A stretch of DNA of 16,671 nt from Patescibacteria group bacterium. GTDB taxonomy: Bacteria; Patescibacteriota; Patescibacteriia; Patescibacteriales; GWC2-42-12. The position numbers and the translations under genes are program-made. Below are positions 1 through 7,398 of the stretch, one piece after another (positions within the stretch are counted from its first letter, which is position 1; each line of letters begins with the position of its first letter). Below the pieces are notes generated by a model. It had not been told where the DNA came from and ran no database searches. It saw only the letters and a list, made by a program, of their open reading frames with translations. The stretch spans positions 1 through 16,671 of the forward strand of contig JAHJAP010000077.1 of NCBI GenBank assembly GCA_018813805.1, in the 5' to 3' direction.

Positions 1-204
1 AACTTTTTGGCGATGATGATAGATTTTCTTTTCTTTGATGGTTCTGCCTATTGTTGAAATAGAAATTGTTTGCAAATTGTTTTTTAAACAAAAAATATCT
101 AATTCTGGCTTAATTTTGTCTTTGCCCATATTTGGACAAACATCTTTGCATACATTTTTAAACTTAGGAAAGTCCAGAATGTATGTGAACTTATTCACAA
201 TAGT
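1..204 (-). pseudogene. Transposase/integrase-like fragment, runs off left edge
   Basis: Reading the minus strand from the stop at 205-207 down to position 1 gives one open frame with no stop. It contains the stretch MGKDKIKPELDIFC followed by ISISTIGRTIK, which resembles the linker just before the DDE catalytic core of IS481-like transposases/integrases common in CPR genomes (family match from memory, not searched). Only about 25 residues precede the MGKDKIK stretch before the stop at 205-207, whereas full-length relatives have an N-terminal helix-turn-helix region of roughly 100 residues there. The gene therefore looks 5'-truncated, though a frameshift or a GTG start at 196-198 cannot be excluded. 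The catalytic part, if present, lies beyond the window. Confidence 0.5.
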
Positions 205-231
205 TTAGGTTGTTTATTTTTTGTTATTTTT

Positions 232-543
232 TTATTTTGTTATTTTTTTATCATCTTTATCATTTCTCCACTTATCAACATATTGGCCAAAGCCAAATTC
301 ATCTAATTTATTTTTTAATTTAGTTTTGCTGTGCAGATAAACTAACAATGAAATAAAATCAACAAAATAGCGATTAGCAATTATTTTGTATTTTATAGTA
401 TTTAATAGAATCGCTCGTCTAATAGTTTTGTTTTGCACACCACCAAACTTGGCTGCTTCTGAAATAGATAGCCATAAAGCATTATTTAGATTTTCGTTAT
501 CAAATGATTCAAAGCCAATGCTTTTGTGTTTGGGTGATGACAT
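232..543 (-). CDS. Small helix-turn-helix domain protein (103 aa)
   Basis: A 103-residue protein read leftward from an ATG at 541-543 to TAA at 232-234. Residues about 24-60 (LWLSISEAAKFGG, then a basic helix KTIRRAI, then YKIIANRYFVDF) have the layout of a MerR/excisionase-like helix-turn-helix: a SxxEAA first helix, a K/R-rich recognition helix and a short beta wing. The C-terminus (KLKNKLDEFGFGQYVDKW) resembles small HTH proteins recurring in Parcubacteria; I know no assigned function. It lies just upstream of a transposase remnant on the same strand and seven bases from a perfect 19-bp hairpin on its 5' side, so an association with mobile elements is plausible. No Shine-Dalgarno sequence is visible. 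The HTH call is reasonable; the biological role is unknown. Confidence 0.65.
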   Translation of the reverse strand: MSSPKHKSIGFESFDNENLNNALWLSISEAAKFGGVQNKTIRRAILLNTIKYKIIANRYFVDFISLLVYLHSKTKLKNKLDEFGFGQYVDKWRNDKDDKKITK

Positions 544-550
544 TTTTGGT

Positions 551-594
551 AAATCAGACTTTAGTCCACATACACGTGGACTAAAGTCTGATTT
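551..594. repeat. Perfect 19-bp inverted repeat (REP-like hairpin, copy 1)
   Basis: Arms 551-569 and 576-594 are exact reverse complements around a 6-nt loop (ATACAC). The stem core is GACTTTAGTCCAC. It sits 7 bp upstream of the start codon of the minus-strand HTH gene, so it would fold in that gene's leader. There is no U-tract on either side, so it does not look like an intrinsic terminator. Bases 563-589 are repeated exactly at 630-656. Such hairpins resemble REP sequences mobilised by TnpA-REP/IS200-type enzymes, but no such transposase is in the window. Confidence 0.9.
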
Positions 595-617
595 TAAGGT
601 AATTATTTGTCTTTAGC

Positions 618-656
618 ACTCTAGAGTAAAGTCCACATACACGTGGACTAAAGTCT
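618..656. repeat. Second copy of the REP-like hairpin, degenerate left arm
   Basis: Bases 630-656 repeat 27 nt of the hairpin at 563-589 exactly. Here the perfect stem is only 7 bp (630-636 with 643-649, same ATACAC loop) because the outer left arm has diverged. It is preceded by a separate 10-bp palindrome at 618-627 (ACTCTAGAGT). The two hairpins are 67 bp apart in the same orientation, like a small BIME-type cluster. Confidence 0.8.
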
Positions 657-932
657 ATAAAGTATTTTTGCATATTATTTTAAAAAATGCAAGAAGTGGG
701 TGGTTTACGGAAAATTTGGAATTTTATACCAAATATGGTATTTGGCGACAGACCCTCTAGGCTCGGGCGCTCAAAAGCCTACAATGACATGTGTTATTCA
801 TTATTCATAATTTATCATTCATTCTTCGCATTTGTTGTCTTTTATTTGATTATATGCTAGTGTTTTATTAATTAAGTATTTTATTAATAAGTAGTTTAGT
901 GTAACAATTAGTTAGTTTTTACGTATAATTAA
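657..932. other. Intergenic region with repeat debris, no gene seen
   Basis: The whole gap between the HTH gene and the sigma factor gene is 389 bp. After the two hairpins it holds a half copy of the GGCGACAGACCC palindrome (737-756) and an ATTCATTATTCATAATTT-type AT-rich tract (about 803-820). The final 100 bp are very AT-rich and end in TATAAT (924-929), only 3 bases before the ATG of the sigma gene. I see no convincing ORF and no terminator. Confidence 0.6.
737..756. repeat. Half copy of the GGTATTyGGCGACAGACCC dispersed repeat
   Basis: Bases 737-756 read GGTATTTGGCGACAGACCCT, matching the right arm of the full palindromes at 9611-9647 and 12791-12838. The left arm is missing or heavily degenerated (only TACC...GGTA pairs nearby at 727-740). 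This is one of four recognisable copies in the window. Confidence 0.75.
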
Positions 933-1508
933 ATGAAAATAGGAAATAGTATAAAAGATAGGTTGTTATTCTTAAAAATTAAGAATAAAGACAGGTTGGC
1001 CTTTATTAAGGCTTATGATTTATATGTAGACCAACTTTATCGTTTTATTTATTTTAAGGTTGGCAATAGCGAAGAAGCAGAAGACTTGACTTCATCTGTT
1101 TTTTTAAAAACCTGGACATATCTTCAAGAAAATAGTGTTATTAGTGAAAAAACCTTAAAATCATTGTTGTATAAAATTTCCCGTAACTTAATTATTGACC
1201 ATTATAGAAAAATTAATCGGCATGGCAATGTTTTTTTGGATAGCGACAATATTGATGTTGCTGGAAGAAATTTTATTGATGAAAAGCAGAATTTAATTAA
1301 ACAAAATGAAATTGCTTTTGACTTAACTATAATTGAAACAAAATTACCAGAACTTAAAGATGAATATCGCGAAATAATAATTTTGCGTTTCATCAATGAA
1401 TTGTCTATTAAAGAAATTGCGGAAATTTTAGAAAAATCTAAGGGTAATGTGAGAATATTAATTTATCGAGCATTAAAAGCATTAAAAAATTTAATGGAAC
1501 AAAAATAA
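933..1508 (+). CDS. ECF-type RNA polymerase sigma factor (sigma-70 family)
   Basis: A 191-residue protein with the two-domain plan of extracytoplasmic-function sigma factors. Residues about 25-95 are sigma region 2 (YDLYVDQLYRFIYFKV, then EEAEDLTSSVFLKTW, the core-binding and -10 recognition helices, ending in LLYKISRNLIIDHYRK). Residues about 135-188 are region 4 (LPELKDEYREIIILRF, then LSIKEIAEILEKSKGNVR as the -35-binding HTH). The 40-residue linker is acidic/polar. Length is typical for the family. The next gene starts 4 bases after its stop and encodes a single-pass membrane protein, so the pair is almost certainly cotranscribed and probably forms a sigma/anti-sigma or membrane sensor unit. 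Target promoters are unknown. No Shine-Dalgarno sequence precedes the ATG. Confidence 0.9.
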   Translation: MKIGNSIKDRLLFLKIKNKDRLAFIKAYDLYVDQLYRFIYFKVGNSEEAEDLTSSVFLKTWTYLQENSVISEKTLKSLLYKISRNLIIDHYRKINRHGNVFLDSDNIDVAGRNFIDEKQNLIKQNEIAFDLTIIETKLPELKDEYREIIILRFINELSIKEIAEILEKSKGNVRILIYRALKALKNLMEQK

Positions 1509-1511
1509 TAT

Positions 1512-2444
1512 ATGGATAATAAGCAATTGTTTAAAAACATTAATAATTTAAAAAATATTACACCTGACAATAAATGGAAAGATGGTTATAGAAAAATTTT
1601 ATTTAGTCAAATTTCTTGTGGTCAAGTGATTGAAATAAATAAAACAGAAAAGAAAAACTTTTTTAGTTTAAAGATTTTTTTTGGAGATCTATTGCCGCTA
1701 TTGCCACAATTGGTTAAAGTAAAAATAACCAGATCAGTTTGGATTGGCGGGTTGGCTATTATTATGTTATTAATTGGCGGCCTTGTTAGCGTTTATGCTT
1801 CACGCAATACAAAACCAGGAGATTCTCTTTATATAGCTAAAATTATTAATGAAAAAACACAGTTTGCAATAACTTTTAATGAGGAAGAAAAAACTAAATT
1901 AAATTTAGAATTTGCCACAAATAGAGCCATGGAAATTAACCATCTTTTAAAAAAAACAACCGCAACAGAACAAACAGTCACAACAGAGCAGAACAGAAAT
2001 CAAAAAGTACAAAAATTAATTTTTGATTTTAAAAGAGAGGTTAATCAAGCCAAAGATAGGTTGAATAAAATTGATAAAATCGTTAGCAATCAAACAAGCG
2101 AAGAGGATCAATTTTTTAGCGCAAATTTAAACAGAGACAATCAGAGAATGGAAATATCCAAGCAAATTAAAACTCAAGTAAGTACTAGCGAATTAATTAA
2201 TCCACAATCAGTAAAAGCAACTACAACAATTATTGAAAATTTAATTAAAGACAATCCAAAAGTTGCTAGTGAAATTTTAGAAGAAGCGGAAAAATTATTT
2301 GATGATAAGGAATATAATAAATCAATAGATAAGCTGCAAGAAGTTAATACAGCAATTGAGCAGACAAAAAATAAGGAAGATCAAAATAACACCTTATTAA
2401 TGCAGAATATAAATAAATCAACTACAACAGTTGAAAGTCTATAA
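1512..2444 (+). CDS. DUF5667-like single-pass membrane protein, probable sigma-factor partner
   Basis: A 310-residue protein starting 4 bases after the sigma factor stop. Residues 1-72 are hydrophilic and presumably cytoplasmic. One transmembrane helix spans about 76-96 (WIGGLAIIMLLIGGLVSVYA). It is followed by KPGDSLYIAK (101-110), then a Glu/Lys-rich helical stretch (FNEEEKTKLNLEFATNRAMEI), the signature I associate with DUF5667 domains that occur beside ECF sigma factors. The rest (about 150-310) is polar, Gln/Asn/Lys/Thr-rich and probably coiled-coil, lying outside the membrane. By position it could be an anti-sigma factor or surface-stress sensor; there is no recognisable zinc-binding anti-sigma motif (HxxxCxxC), so that role is inference. 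Confidence 0.75.
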   Translation: MDNKQLFKNINNLKNITPDNKWKDGYRKILFSQISCGQVIEINKTEKKNFFSLKIFFGDLLPLLPQLVKVKITRSVWIGGLAIIMLLIGGLVSVYASRNTKPGDSLYIAKIINEKTQFAITFNEEEKTKLNLEFATNRAMEINHLLKKTTATEQTVTTEQNRNQKVQKLIFDFKREVNQAKDRLNKIDKIVSNQTSEEDQFFSANLNRDNQRMEISKQIKTQVSTSELINPQSVKATTTIIENLIKDNPKVASEILEEAEKLFDDKEYNKSIDKLQEVNTAIEQTKNKEDQNNTLLMQNINKSTTTVESL

Positions 2445-2492
2445 ATTGACAATTAACATTTGACAATTGCAAGCTGCAAACTATGAAAATTT

Positions 2493-3335
2493 ATGCCTAA
2501 AAAGAGCTTTTGGCGACAAACTCACAATGTTTTTGACGAAAGATTAGTAATAGATGAAATAAAACAAGAAAATATTATTTATAATGAACATTTAATTCGT
2601 TATCAATTTGTCAGTAAATTGGTGCTTGGAAAAACTGTTTTAGATATAGCTTGCGGCTCTGGTTATGGCTCTAAAATGTTAGCTAAGGCAGGAGCTATTA
2701 AAGTTATTGCAATAGATGCTAGTCAATCAGCCATTGAAAACGCTAAGAAAAATTTTCAACATAATAATATTGAATATAAGATAGGAGATGCAACTAAAAC
2801 TGGTTTAGAAAAAAATACTGTTGATTTAATCGTTTCTATGGAAACAATTGAACATTTATCTGATGTAGAAGGTTTTTTGCAAGAACTTGCTAGAGTAGTG
2901 AAGGATGATGGATTAGTTATTATTTCTACGCCCAATAAAGAAGTGAGTGAATGTCAAAACCCCTTTCATTTTAGAGAATATGCTGAAAAAGAGTTTGATA
3001 GCATTTTAAAAAAGTATTTTCAATATTGTTTAATTATAAAACAGTATAATTGTATAGCTAGTTGTTTAAAAATTAATAATAGTGAAAATGGAGAATTTGT
3101 TTTAACTAATCATGCTAAACCGACATTTTTTCTTGCAATTTGTTCAAAAAAAGAATTAGGTAATTTACCTATTTGTAATATTGCCAGTTTAAATCCGATG
3201 GCATTGAATAATCTTTATAATAATGTTGGTTTAAAAATAGTTAACAAAATTTATTTAATATTAATAAAAATTCCGGGGATGAAAAAAATTTTAGAATTTT
3301 TAGCAACAACATTATTTGGCAACAGACCCATTTAA
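2493..3335 (+). CDS. Class I SAM-dependent methyltransferase
   Basis: A 280-residue protein with a Rossmann-type methyltransferase core. Motif I is VLDIACGSGYGS (49-60), the motif II acid is D75 in VIAIDAS, GDAT (98-101) corresponds to motif III, and DLIVSMETIEHL (111-122) to motif IV, as in the Methyltransf_11/UbiE-like group. The region after about 190 is variable and probably sets the substrate, which I cannot identify; proximity to the surface-protein genes makes a glycan or lipid substrate possible. The last seven residues (LFGNRPI) are encoded by a copy of a dispersed palindromic repeat (3313-3331), so the natural C-terminus has probably been replaced or extended. The start at 2493 has no Shine-Dalgarno sequence but no better downstream ATG precedes motif I. 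Confidence 0.85.
   Translation: MPKKSFWRQTHNVFDERLVIDEIKQENIIYNEHLIRYQFVSKLVLGKTVLDIACGSGYGSKMLAKAGAIKVIAIDASQSAIENAKKNFQHNNIEYKIGDATKTGLEKNTVDLIVSMETIEHLSDVEGFLQELARVVKDDGLVIISTPNKEVSECQNPFHFREYAEKEFDSILKKYFQYCLIIKQYNCIASCLKINNSENGEFVLTNHAKPTFFLAICSKKELGNLPICNIASLNPMALNNLYNNVGLKIVNKIYLILIKIPGMKKILEFLATTLFGNRPI
3313..3331. repeat. Half copy of dispersed palindrome inside methyltransferase 3' end
   Basis: Bases 3313-3331 (TATTTGGCAACAGACCCAT) match the right arm of the 12791-12838 palindrome with one internal difference (GGCAAC for GGCGAC). The copy supplies the last codons of the methyltransferase gene. Confidence 0.65.
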
Positions 3336-3456
3336 AAAATCTTAAAAATTTAAAATATTCCATAATTTAGCGCTGATTTATTAGTTTTAATTTGGCAATA
3401 GCCACATCAAAATTAATAAATCCGTGTTAATACTGTTTTAAGTAGTATAACTGGAT

Positions 3457-3502
3457 GAGATAAACCACAAAGGTCGGTTCCATAGCATGGAACGTTTATC
3501 TT
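3457..3502 (+). promoter_or_regulatory. Two-tier hairpin with 11-nt one-sided bulge
   Basis: GATAAAC (3459-3465) pairs with GTTTATC (3494-3500) and GTTCCAT (3477-3483) pairs with ATGGAAC (3487-3493) around the loop AGC. This gives a 14-bp stack interrupted by an 11-nt bulge on one strand (CACAAAGGTCG). The outer stem extends by A-T and a G-T pair. No U-tract follows, so it is not a standard terminator. It lies about 230 bp ahead of the S-layer-like start codon. Confidence 0.6.
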
Positions 3503-3693
3503 TTATTAATTTAATAATTTTTAAATCTTTTTAACTTATCAGCAAATAATTATTTTTAACAGTAAATCAACAAGCTTAACTTTTTTTGATTTTTTAAAGA
3601 ATTAAAAGGGGAAGCGGGATTCCGGTTGATTTGCTAAAAAACAAAATTAATTTTAGTAGCAACAAGTTATATTGATTTAAAAAATAAAGGATT

Positions 3694-3721
3694 CCCTAGT
3701 AGATTATTTTATCTGCATGGG
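3694..3721 (+). promoter_or_regulatory. Hairpin overlapping the only RBS candidate of the S-layer gene
   Basis: CCCTAGTAGAT (3694-3704) and ATCTGCATGGG (3711-3721) pair across a TATTTT loop: three C-G pairs, a 2-nt mismatch, then six pairs including one G-U. The 3' arm contains the GGG next to the start codon at 3734, so folding could hide or present the ribosome-binding site. Confidence 0.4.
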
Positions 3722-3733
3722 ATAAAAATTTTT

Positions 3734-6700
3734 ATGGCAAGATTAAGAAAAATTTTAGTTATCAGCATTATGTCAATCACTGTTATTTCCATGAGCATGT
3801 TAGCCGTTCCTTTTCAGGCCGGCGCAGCTGCTTCAGTTGGTGATTTGATAAAAATGGGTGGATCTTCAGCTGTTTATTACCTTGGTGCTGATGGCAAAAG
3901 ATATGTTTTTCCTAATGAGCAAACTTATTTTTCTTGGTACAATGATTTTTCAGGAGTTATAGTAATTCCTCAGGCTGAATTGGAGTCATATCAACTTGGA
4001 GCTAATGTTACAATTAGACCAGGTACTAAATTAGTTAAGATTACTACTAATCCAACCGTTTATGCTGTAGAGCCAGGTGGATTATTAAAATCAATTGTAA
4101 GCGAAGCAAACGCGATTGCTCTTTATGGCGCTAATTGGGCAAAAAGAGTAGTTGATGTTCCAGATTCATATTTTACCAACTACAAGATAGGCGCAGCATT
4201 AACTGCTGGAGTTTATCCTAATGGTTCTTTGGTAAAAAATTCTACTGGAGCTGATGTTTATTACTTTGATGGCGCTAATTATCGTAAATTTGACAGTGAA
4301 GCTGCTTTTACTTCTAATCGTTTTGATTTTAGCAATGTTTTAACTTCAGCTACTGTTATTGCTGCTGCTGGCGTTGCAGTTATTGCTAATGATACTGCTT
4401 TAACTGATACTTCATCAGGTGCTGGTGGAACAGTTGGAGCTGGTACTGGATTAACTGTAGCCTTGTCAAGCGCAACTGCTCCTGCTAATACAATTATTGC
4501 AGGTCAAGCAATTGCTAACCTTGGTTCATTTAATTTCATTGCTTCAAATGATGGTGATGTAAAAGTCACTTCAGTTAAATTAAAGAGAATTGGTGTTTCT
4601 GCCGATGCTACTTTGGCTGCTGTTTATTTATATGATGGCAATACTAGAGTAACTGACAGCGCTTCTGTAAGCAGTGGTTATATTACCTTTACTAATGCTT
4701 TAGGTATAGTAACTGTTGCCAAGGGCACAACCAAAGCCCTTACAGTAAAATCAAACATTGCTACAGGTAGTGCTGGTAGAACTGTTGGTGTGGCTATTAA
4801 TGCCTCTGCTGACATTGCTACTGATGGCGCTGCTGTAAGTGGTTCTTTTCCAGCAAATGCCAATATAATGAGTGTTTCTGATGTTACTTTAGCAACTGTT
4901 GATTTTAATACAACAACAACCCCAACTGGTAATGGAGAACCTGCAGTACAAAATGATTTAACTATGTGGCAGAACGTTGTTACTGTTGGTAATCGCGCAG
5001 TGAATTTGAGCTATATTACTTTTCGTCAAATTGGTTCAGTCGGATCTTCTGATATTAAGAATTTCCGTTTGTATATTGATGGAACACAAGTTGGCTCAGC
5101 TGTAGCTTCTTTAGATGCTAATGGTTACATTGCATTTGATTTGTCTGCTGCTTCAAAGAAAATTGAAACTGGTTCTCGTACATTTAAGGTTGTCGGCGAT
5201 GTTGCCAGTGGCTCAACAAAGACATTTAGCTTGTCATTAAGACAGCCATCTGATGTTGTTGTTGTTGACACTGAATACAATGCCAATGTTTTAGCAACAA
5301 GGGCTGGTGTAACTTTTTCATCTGTTTCATCTGCTGCTCAAACAATTGCTTCTGGTGGTTTAACAATCACTAAGGCCGGCGATTCTCCTTCTAGTAATGT
5401 AACACTTGGCGCTTCTGATGTAGTACTTGCTAAATATACATTAAAAGCAACTGGCGAAGCTGTTAAAATTGAAACCTTAAAAGTCGTTGTTGCTTCTAGT
5501 GATTCTAATATTGGAAGTTTACGCAATGGTCGTTTAATGGCTAATAATGTTCAAATTGGTTCAACAGCTAGTTTAGGAAAATCTGGCGTTGCTACAACTA
5601 CTTACACAGTAAACTACACTGTTGTTCCAGGCGCTGATGTTGCTTTAGAAATACACGCCGATATTTATGATGACAATGGAACAAATGATGTATCTTCTAC
5701 TGACACCTTAACTATTTCTTTAGTTGCTGGTTCTAATAATGCGCAAGGTGCTAATTCATTAACTTTAATTAGCACACCTTCTACTGACCAAGCTGCTAAT
5801 CAGATTACAGTTTCTACTGGTACTATGACCTTATCTAAGGTAGGTACTTATGGAAATCAAACAGTTGTTGTACCACAATCAGCTGCCTATAAATTAGGTT
5901 CATTTGTTTTAACTGGCAGTGCTACTGAAGATATCAACTTAAATACTATTTCAGTTGATTTTACTTCTATTGTTGGCACTACTTTTACTAATGCTGATTT
6001 GTCAGACGTGTATATTAAACATGGCGCTGATACAAGCGTAGTTAAAGCAACTGTTAATGCTGCAAATAATTCTTGGTCAATAACAAAAACATTGACTAAG
6101 AGTTCTAGCATGACAATTGAAGTTTATGGTAAAGTTGGTTCAACTATTACCAGCGACCATAGTATCAGAGCTGATGTAACTATTTCAGGTACTACTGCTT
6201 CTTCTGGACAATCTGTAACTGCTGGAGCCACTCAAGGTCAAACAATTATAACAGGCACTGGTTCAATTGCTTCAACAGTTGATGCTTCCTCTGCCGTTTC
6301 AAAGATAATTGTTGGTGCTTCAACAGTTGATGCAGCTGCTTTTAAGTTCACTACTACAAATGATAGTTATAATATTACTGAAGTAGTTGCGACAACAACA
6401 GCTAATGGCATGACTGTTATTTCCAATGTTTCTTTAAAAGACGGAACAATGGTATTAGCTTCAGCTCCGTTAAATGGTACTTCAGTTACTTTCAGTGGTT
6501 TAAATATTCCTGTTCTTGCTAATGCTTCAAAGATTTTGACAGTTTCTTTATCTTTGGGTAGTGTTGGCGCTGGCGCAGGTACTTCTGGTTCTAATGTTAC
6601 TATTACACTTGATTCCTTTAAGGCAAGAAATTCACAAGGAGTAGAAACTACTGATTCAACTGATCGTTCAGGCAATGAATCTTATGTTTATAAGAGCATT

Positions 6701-7237
6701 CCAACCGTTACCAACGTTACTTTGCCATCAACAATTTTGTCATCTGGTACTCAAGTTTTGGCTAAAGTTAAAGTTGCTAATGACCCAGCTAGCTCTATTG
6801 GTTGGAAGAAAATTGTTCTCTCAGTTAGCAAGTCAGCTAACCCAACAATTGCTACAACCACTTTTGCTATGTATGATGAGTCCAACAATCAGGTTGCTGG
6901 TACTTGGACATTCAGCAATGATGCTTTAGGCAGCACTGGCGCGGCTACTACTAATGCTACTTTTGTAGCTACTGCTGAACAGTCAGTAAGCGGTGAAAAG
7001 ACTTATGCTGTAAAAGCAACTACTGGAGGCACTTCAGTTTCTGGAGACAATGTTAATACTAACATTGCCCAGGCATCTACTTATGCTGCTCCAGCTGCTT
7101 ATGGAGACGTTTCAGTAGGCGCAACATTTGTTTGGTCTGATCAATCTGCTACTAGCCACAGTGAAACTACTCTTGACTGGAACAATAATAAATTGGTCAA
7201 GAATTTACCAACAGATTCACAGACTTTATCTAAATAA
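3734..7237 (+). CDS. Large S-layer-like cell-surface protein
   Basis: A 1167-residue secreted protein. Residues 1-31 are a signal peptide: a basic start (RLRK), a hydrophobic core and a likely cut after AGA (29-31). Next come three related repeats of a VYY-DG-RY-F type at about 46-78, 108-143 and 173-205, a module found at the N-terminus of CPR surface proteins. The remaining ~900 residues are Thr/Ser/Ala/Val-rich beta-sandwich (Ig-like) repeats of roughly 110-130 residues, each with an alternating hydrophobic pattern. The C-terminus (FVWSDQSATSHS, then LVKNLPTDSQTLS) matches a signature I recall from Parcubacterial S-layer-like proteins. I see no cysteine, usual for such proteins. Its GC content is higher than its neighbours', probably from Ala/Gly/Thr codons. 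It has its own long leader and a strong terminator, consistent with a monocistronic, highly expressed gene. Confidence 0.85.
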   Translation: MARLRKILVISIMSITVISMSMLAVPFQAGAAASVGDLIKMGGSSAVYYLGADGKRYVFPNEQTYFSWYNDFSGVIVIPQAELESYQLGANVTIRPGTKLVKITTNPTVYAVEPGGLLKSIVSEANAIALYGANWAKRVVDVPDSYFTNYKIGAALTAGVYPNGSLVKNSTGADVYYFDGANYRKFDSEAAFTSNRFDFSNVLTSATVIAAAGVAVIANDTALTDTSSGAGGTVGAGTGLTVALSSATAPANTIIAGQAIANLGSFNFIASNDGDVKVTSVKLKRIGVSADATLAAVYLYDGNTRVTDSASVSSGYITFTNALGIVTVAKGTTKALTVKSNIATGSAGRTVGVAINASADIATDGAAVSGSFPANANIMSVSDVTLATVDFNTTTTPTGNGEPAVQNDLTMWQNVVTVGNRAVNLSYITFRQIGSVGSSDIKNFRLYIDGTQVGSAVASLDANGYIAFDLSAASKKIETGSRTFKVVGDVASGSTKTFSLSLRQPSDVVVVDTEYNANVLATRAGVTFSSVSSAAQTIASGGLTITKAGDSPSSNVTLGASDVVLAKYTLKATGEAVKIETLKVVVASSDSNIGSLRNGRLMANNVQIGSTASLGKSGVATTTYTVNYTVVPGADVALEIHADIYDDNGTNDVSSTDTLTISLVAGSNNAQGANSLTLISTPSTDQAANQITVSTGTMTLSKVGTYGNQTVVVPQSAAYKLGSFVLTGSATEDINLNTISVDFTSIVGTTFTNADLSDVYIKHGADTSVVKATVNAANNSWSITKTLTKSSSMTIEVYGKVGSTITSDHSIRADVTISGTTASSGQSVTAGATQGQTIITGTGSIASTVDASSAVSKIIVGASTVDAAAFKFTTTNDSYNITEVVATTTANGMTVISNVSLKDGTMVLASAPLNGTSVTFSGLNIPVLANASKILTVSLSLGSVGAGAGTSGSNVTITLDSFKARNSQGVETTDSTDRSGNESYVYKSIPTVTNVTLPSTILSSGTQVLAKVKVANDPASSIGWKKIVLSVSKSANPTIATTTFAMYDESNNQVAGTWTFSNDALGSTGAATTNATFVATAEQSVSGEKTYAVKATTGGTSVSGDNVNTNIAQASTYAAPAAYGDVSVGATFVWSDQSATSHSETTLDWNNNKLVKNLPTDSQTLSK

Positions 7238-7292
7238 TATTTAGATAATTGCAAATAGCATAACTGTAGTTTCTCGATAGCTAACAATCGAC

Positions 7293-7337
7293 ACACCCCT
7301 TCCTTAATTTAAACTAAGGAAGGGGTGTTGTTTTTTT
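7293..7337 (+). terminator. Strong rho-independent terminator after the S-layer-like gene
   Basis: Arms 7293-7306 and 7315-7328 form a perfect 14-bp stem (ACACCCCTTCCTTA with its complement) around an 8-nt loop, followed at once by TGTTTTTTT (7329-7337). It is the clearest terminator in the window and separates the S-layer-like gene from the ligase gene. Confidence 0.97.
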
Positions 7338-7363
7338 GACACCATTTTTGTTTGTGTTATAAT
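7336..7363 (+). promoter_or_regulatory. Near-perfect sigma-70 promoter with extended -10
   Basis: TTGACA at 7336-7341 and TATAAT at 7358-7363 are both full consensus, 16 bp apart, with TG at 7355-7356 giving an extended -10. The expected start of transcription is about 7370, leaving a leader of about 29 nt before the ATG at 7399. The -35 overlaps the last Ts of the preceding terminator. Confidence 0.92.
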
Positions 7364-7398
7364 AAAAGATAATAGTCACTATAAACTAAAATATTGTT

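Larger units (their letters stand above)
3336..3733 (+). promoter_or_regulatory. 398-bp leader of the S-layer-like gene, no ORF, several hairpins
   Basis: No gene is visible. The region contains a strong interrupted hairpin at 3457-3502 and a GGAA-6-TTCC hairpin in a G-rich patch around 3610-3625. A third hairpin at 3694-3721 ends just upstream of the S-layer start and includes the only GGGA-like ribosome-binding candidate (3719-3722). AGTATAAC at 3445-3451 could be a -10 element but lacks a good -35. The length and structure suggest a long untranslated leader controlling a highly expressed surface protein, as is usual for S-layer mRNAs. It matches no riboswitch class I can recognise. Confidence 0.5.

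Noticed and set aside
551..656. CRISPR-like array from two similar repeats
   Set aside because: Only two units, both internally palindromic, with one unequal spacer and no cas genes; they fit REP hairpins better.
924..929. TATAAT just before the sigma factor ATG as its -10 promoter element
   Set aside because: It ends 3 bases before the ATG, so transcription would begin inside the gene, and no good -35 lies 16-18 bp upstream. In DNA this AT-rich the match can be chance.
2460..2487. TTGACA with TATGAA 16 bp downstream as a promoter for the methyltransferase
   Set aside because: The -10 is poor and too near the ATG at 2493. The TTGACAATT sequences there are repeated AT-rich filler.
3451..3475. 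CTGGATGAG...GGTC as a hammerhead-ribozyme-like core
   Set aside because: The conserved CUGAUGA core has an extra G, and no stem II or GAAA box in the right place follows.
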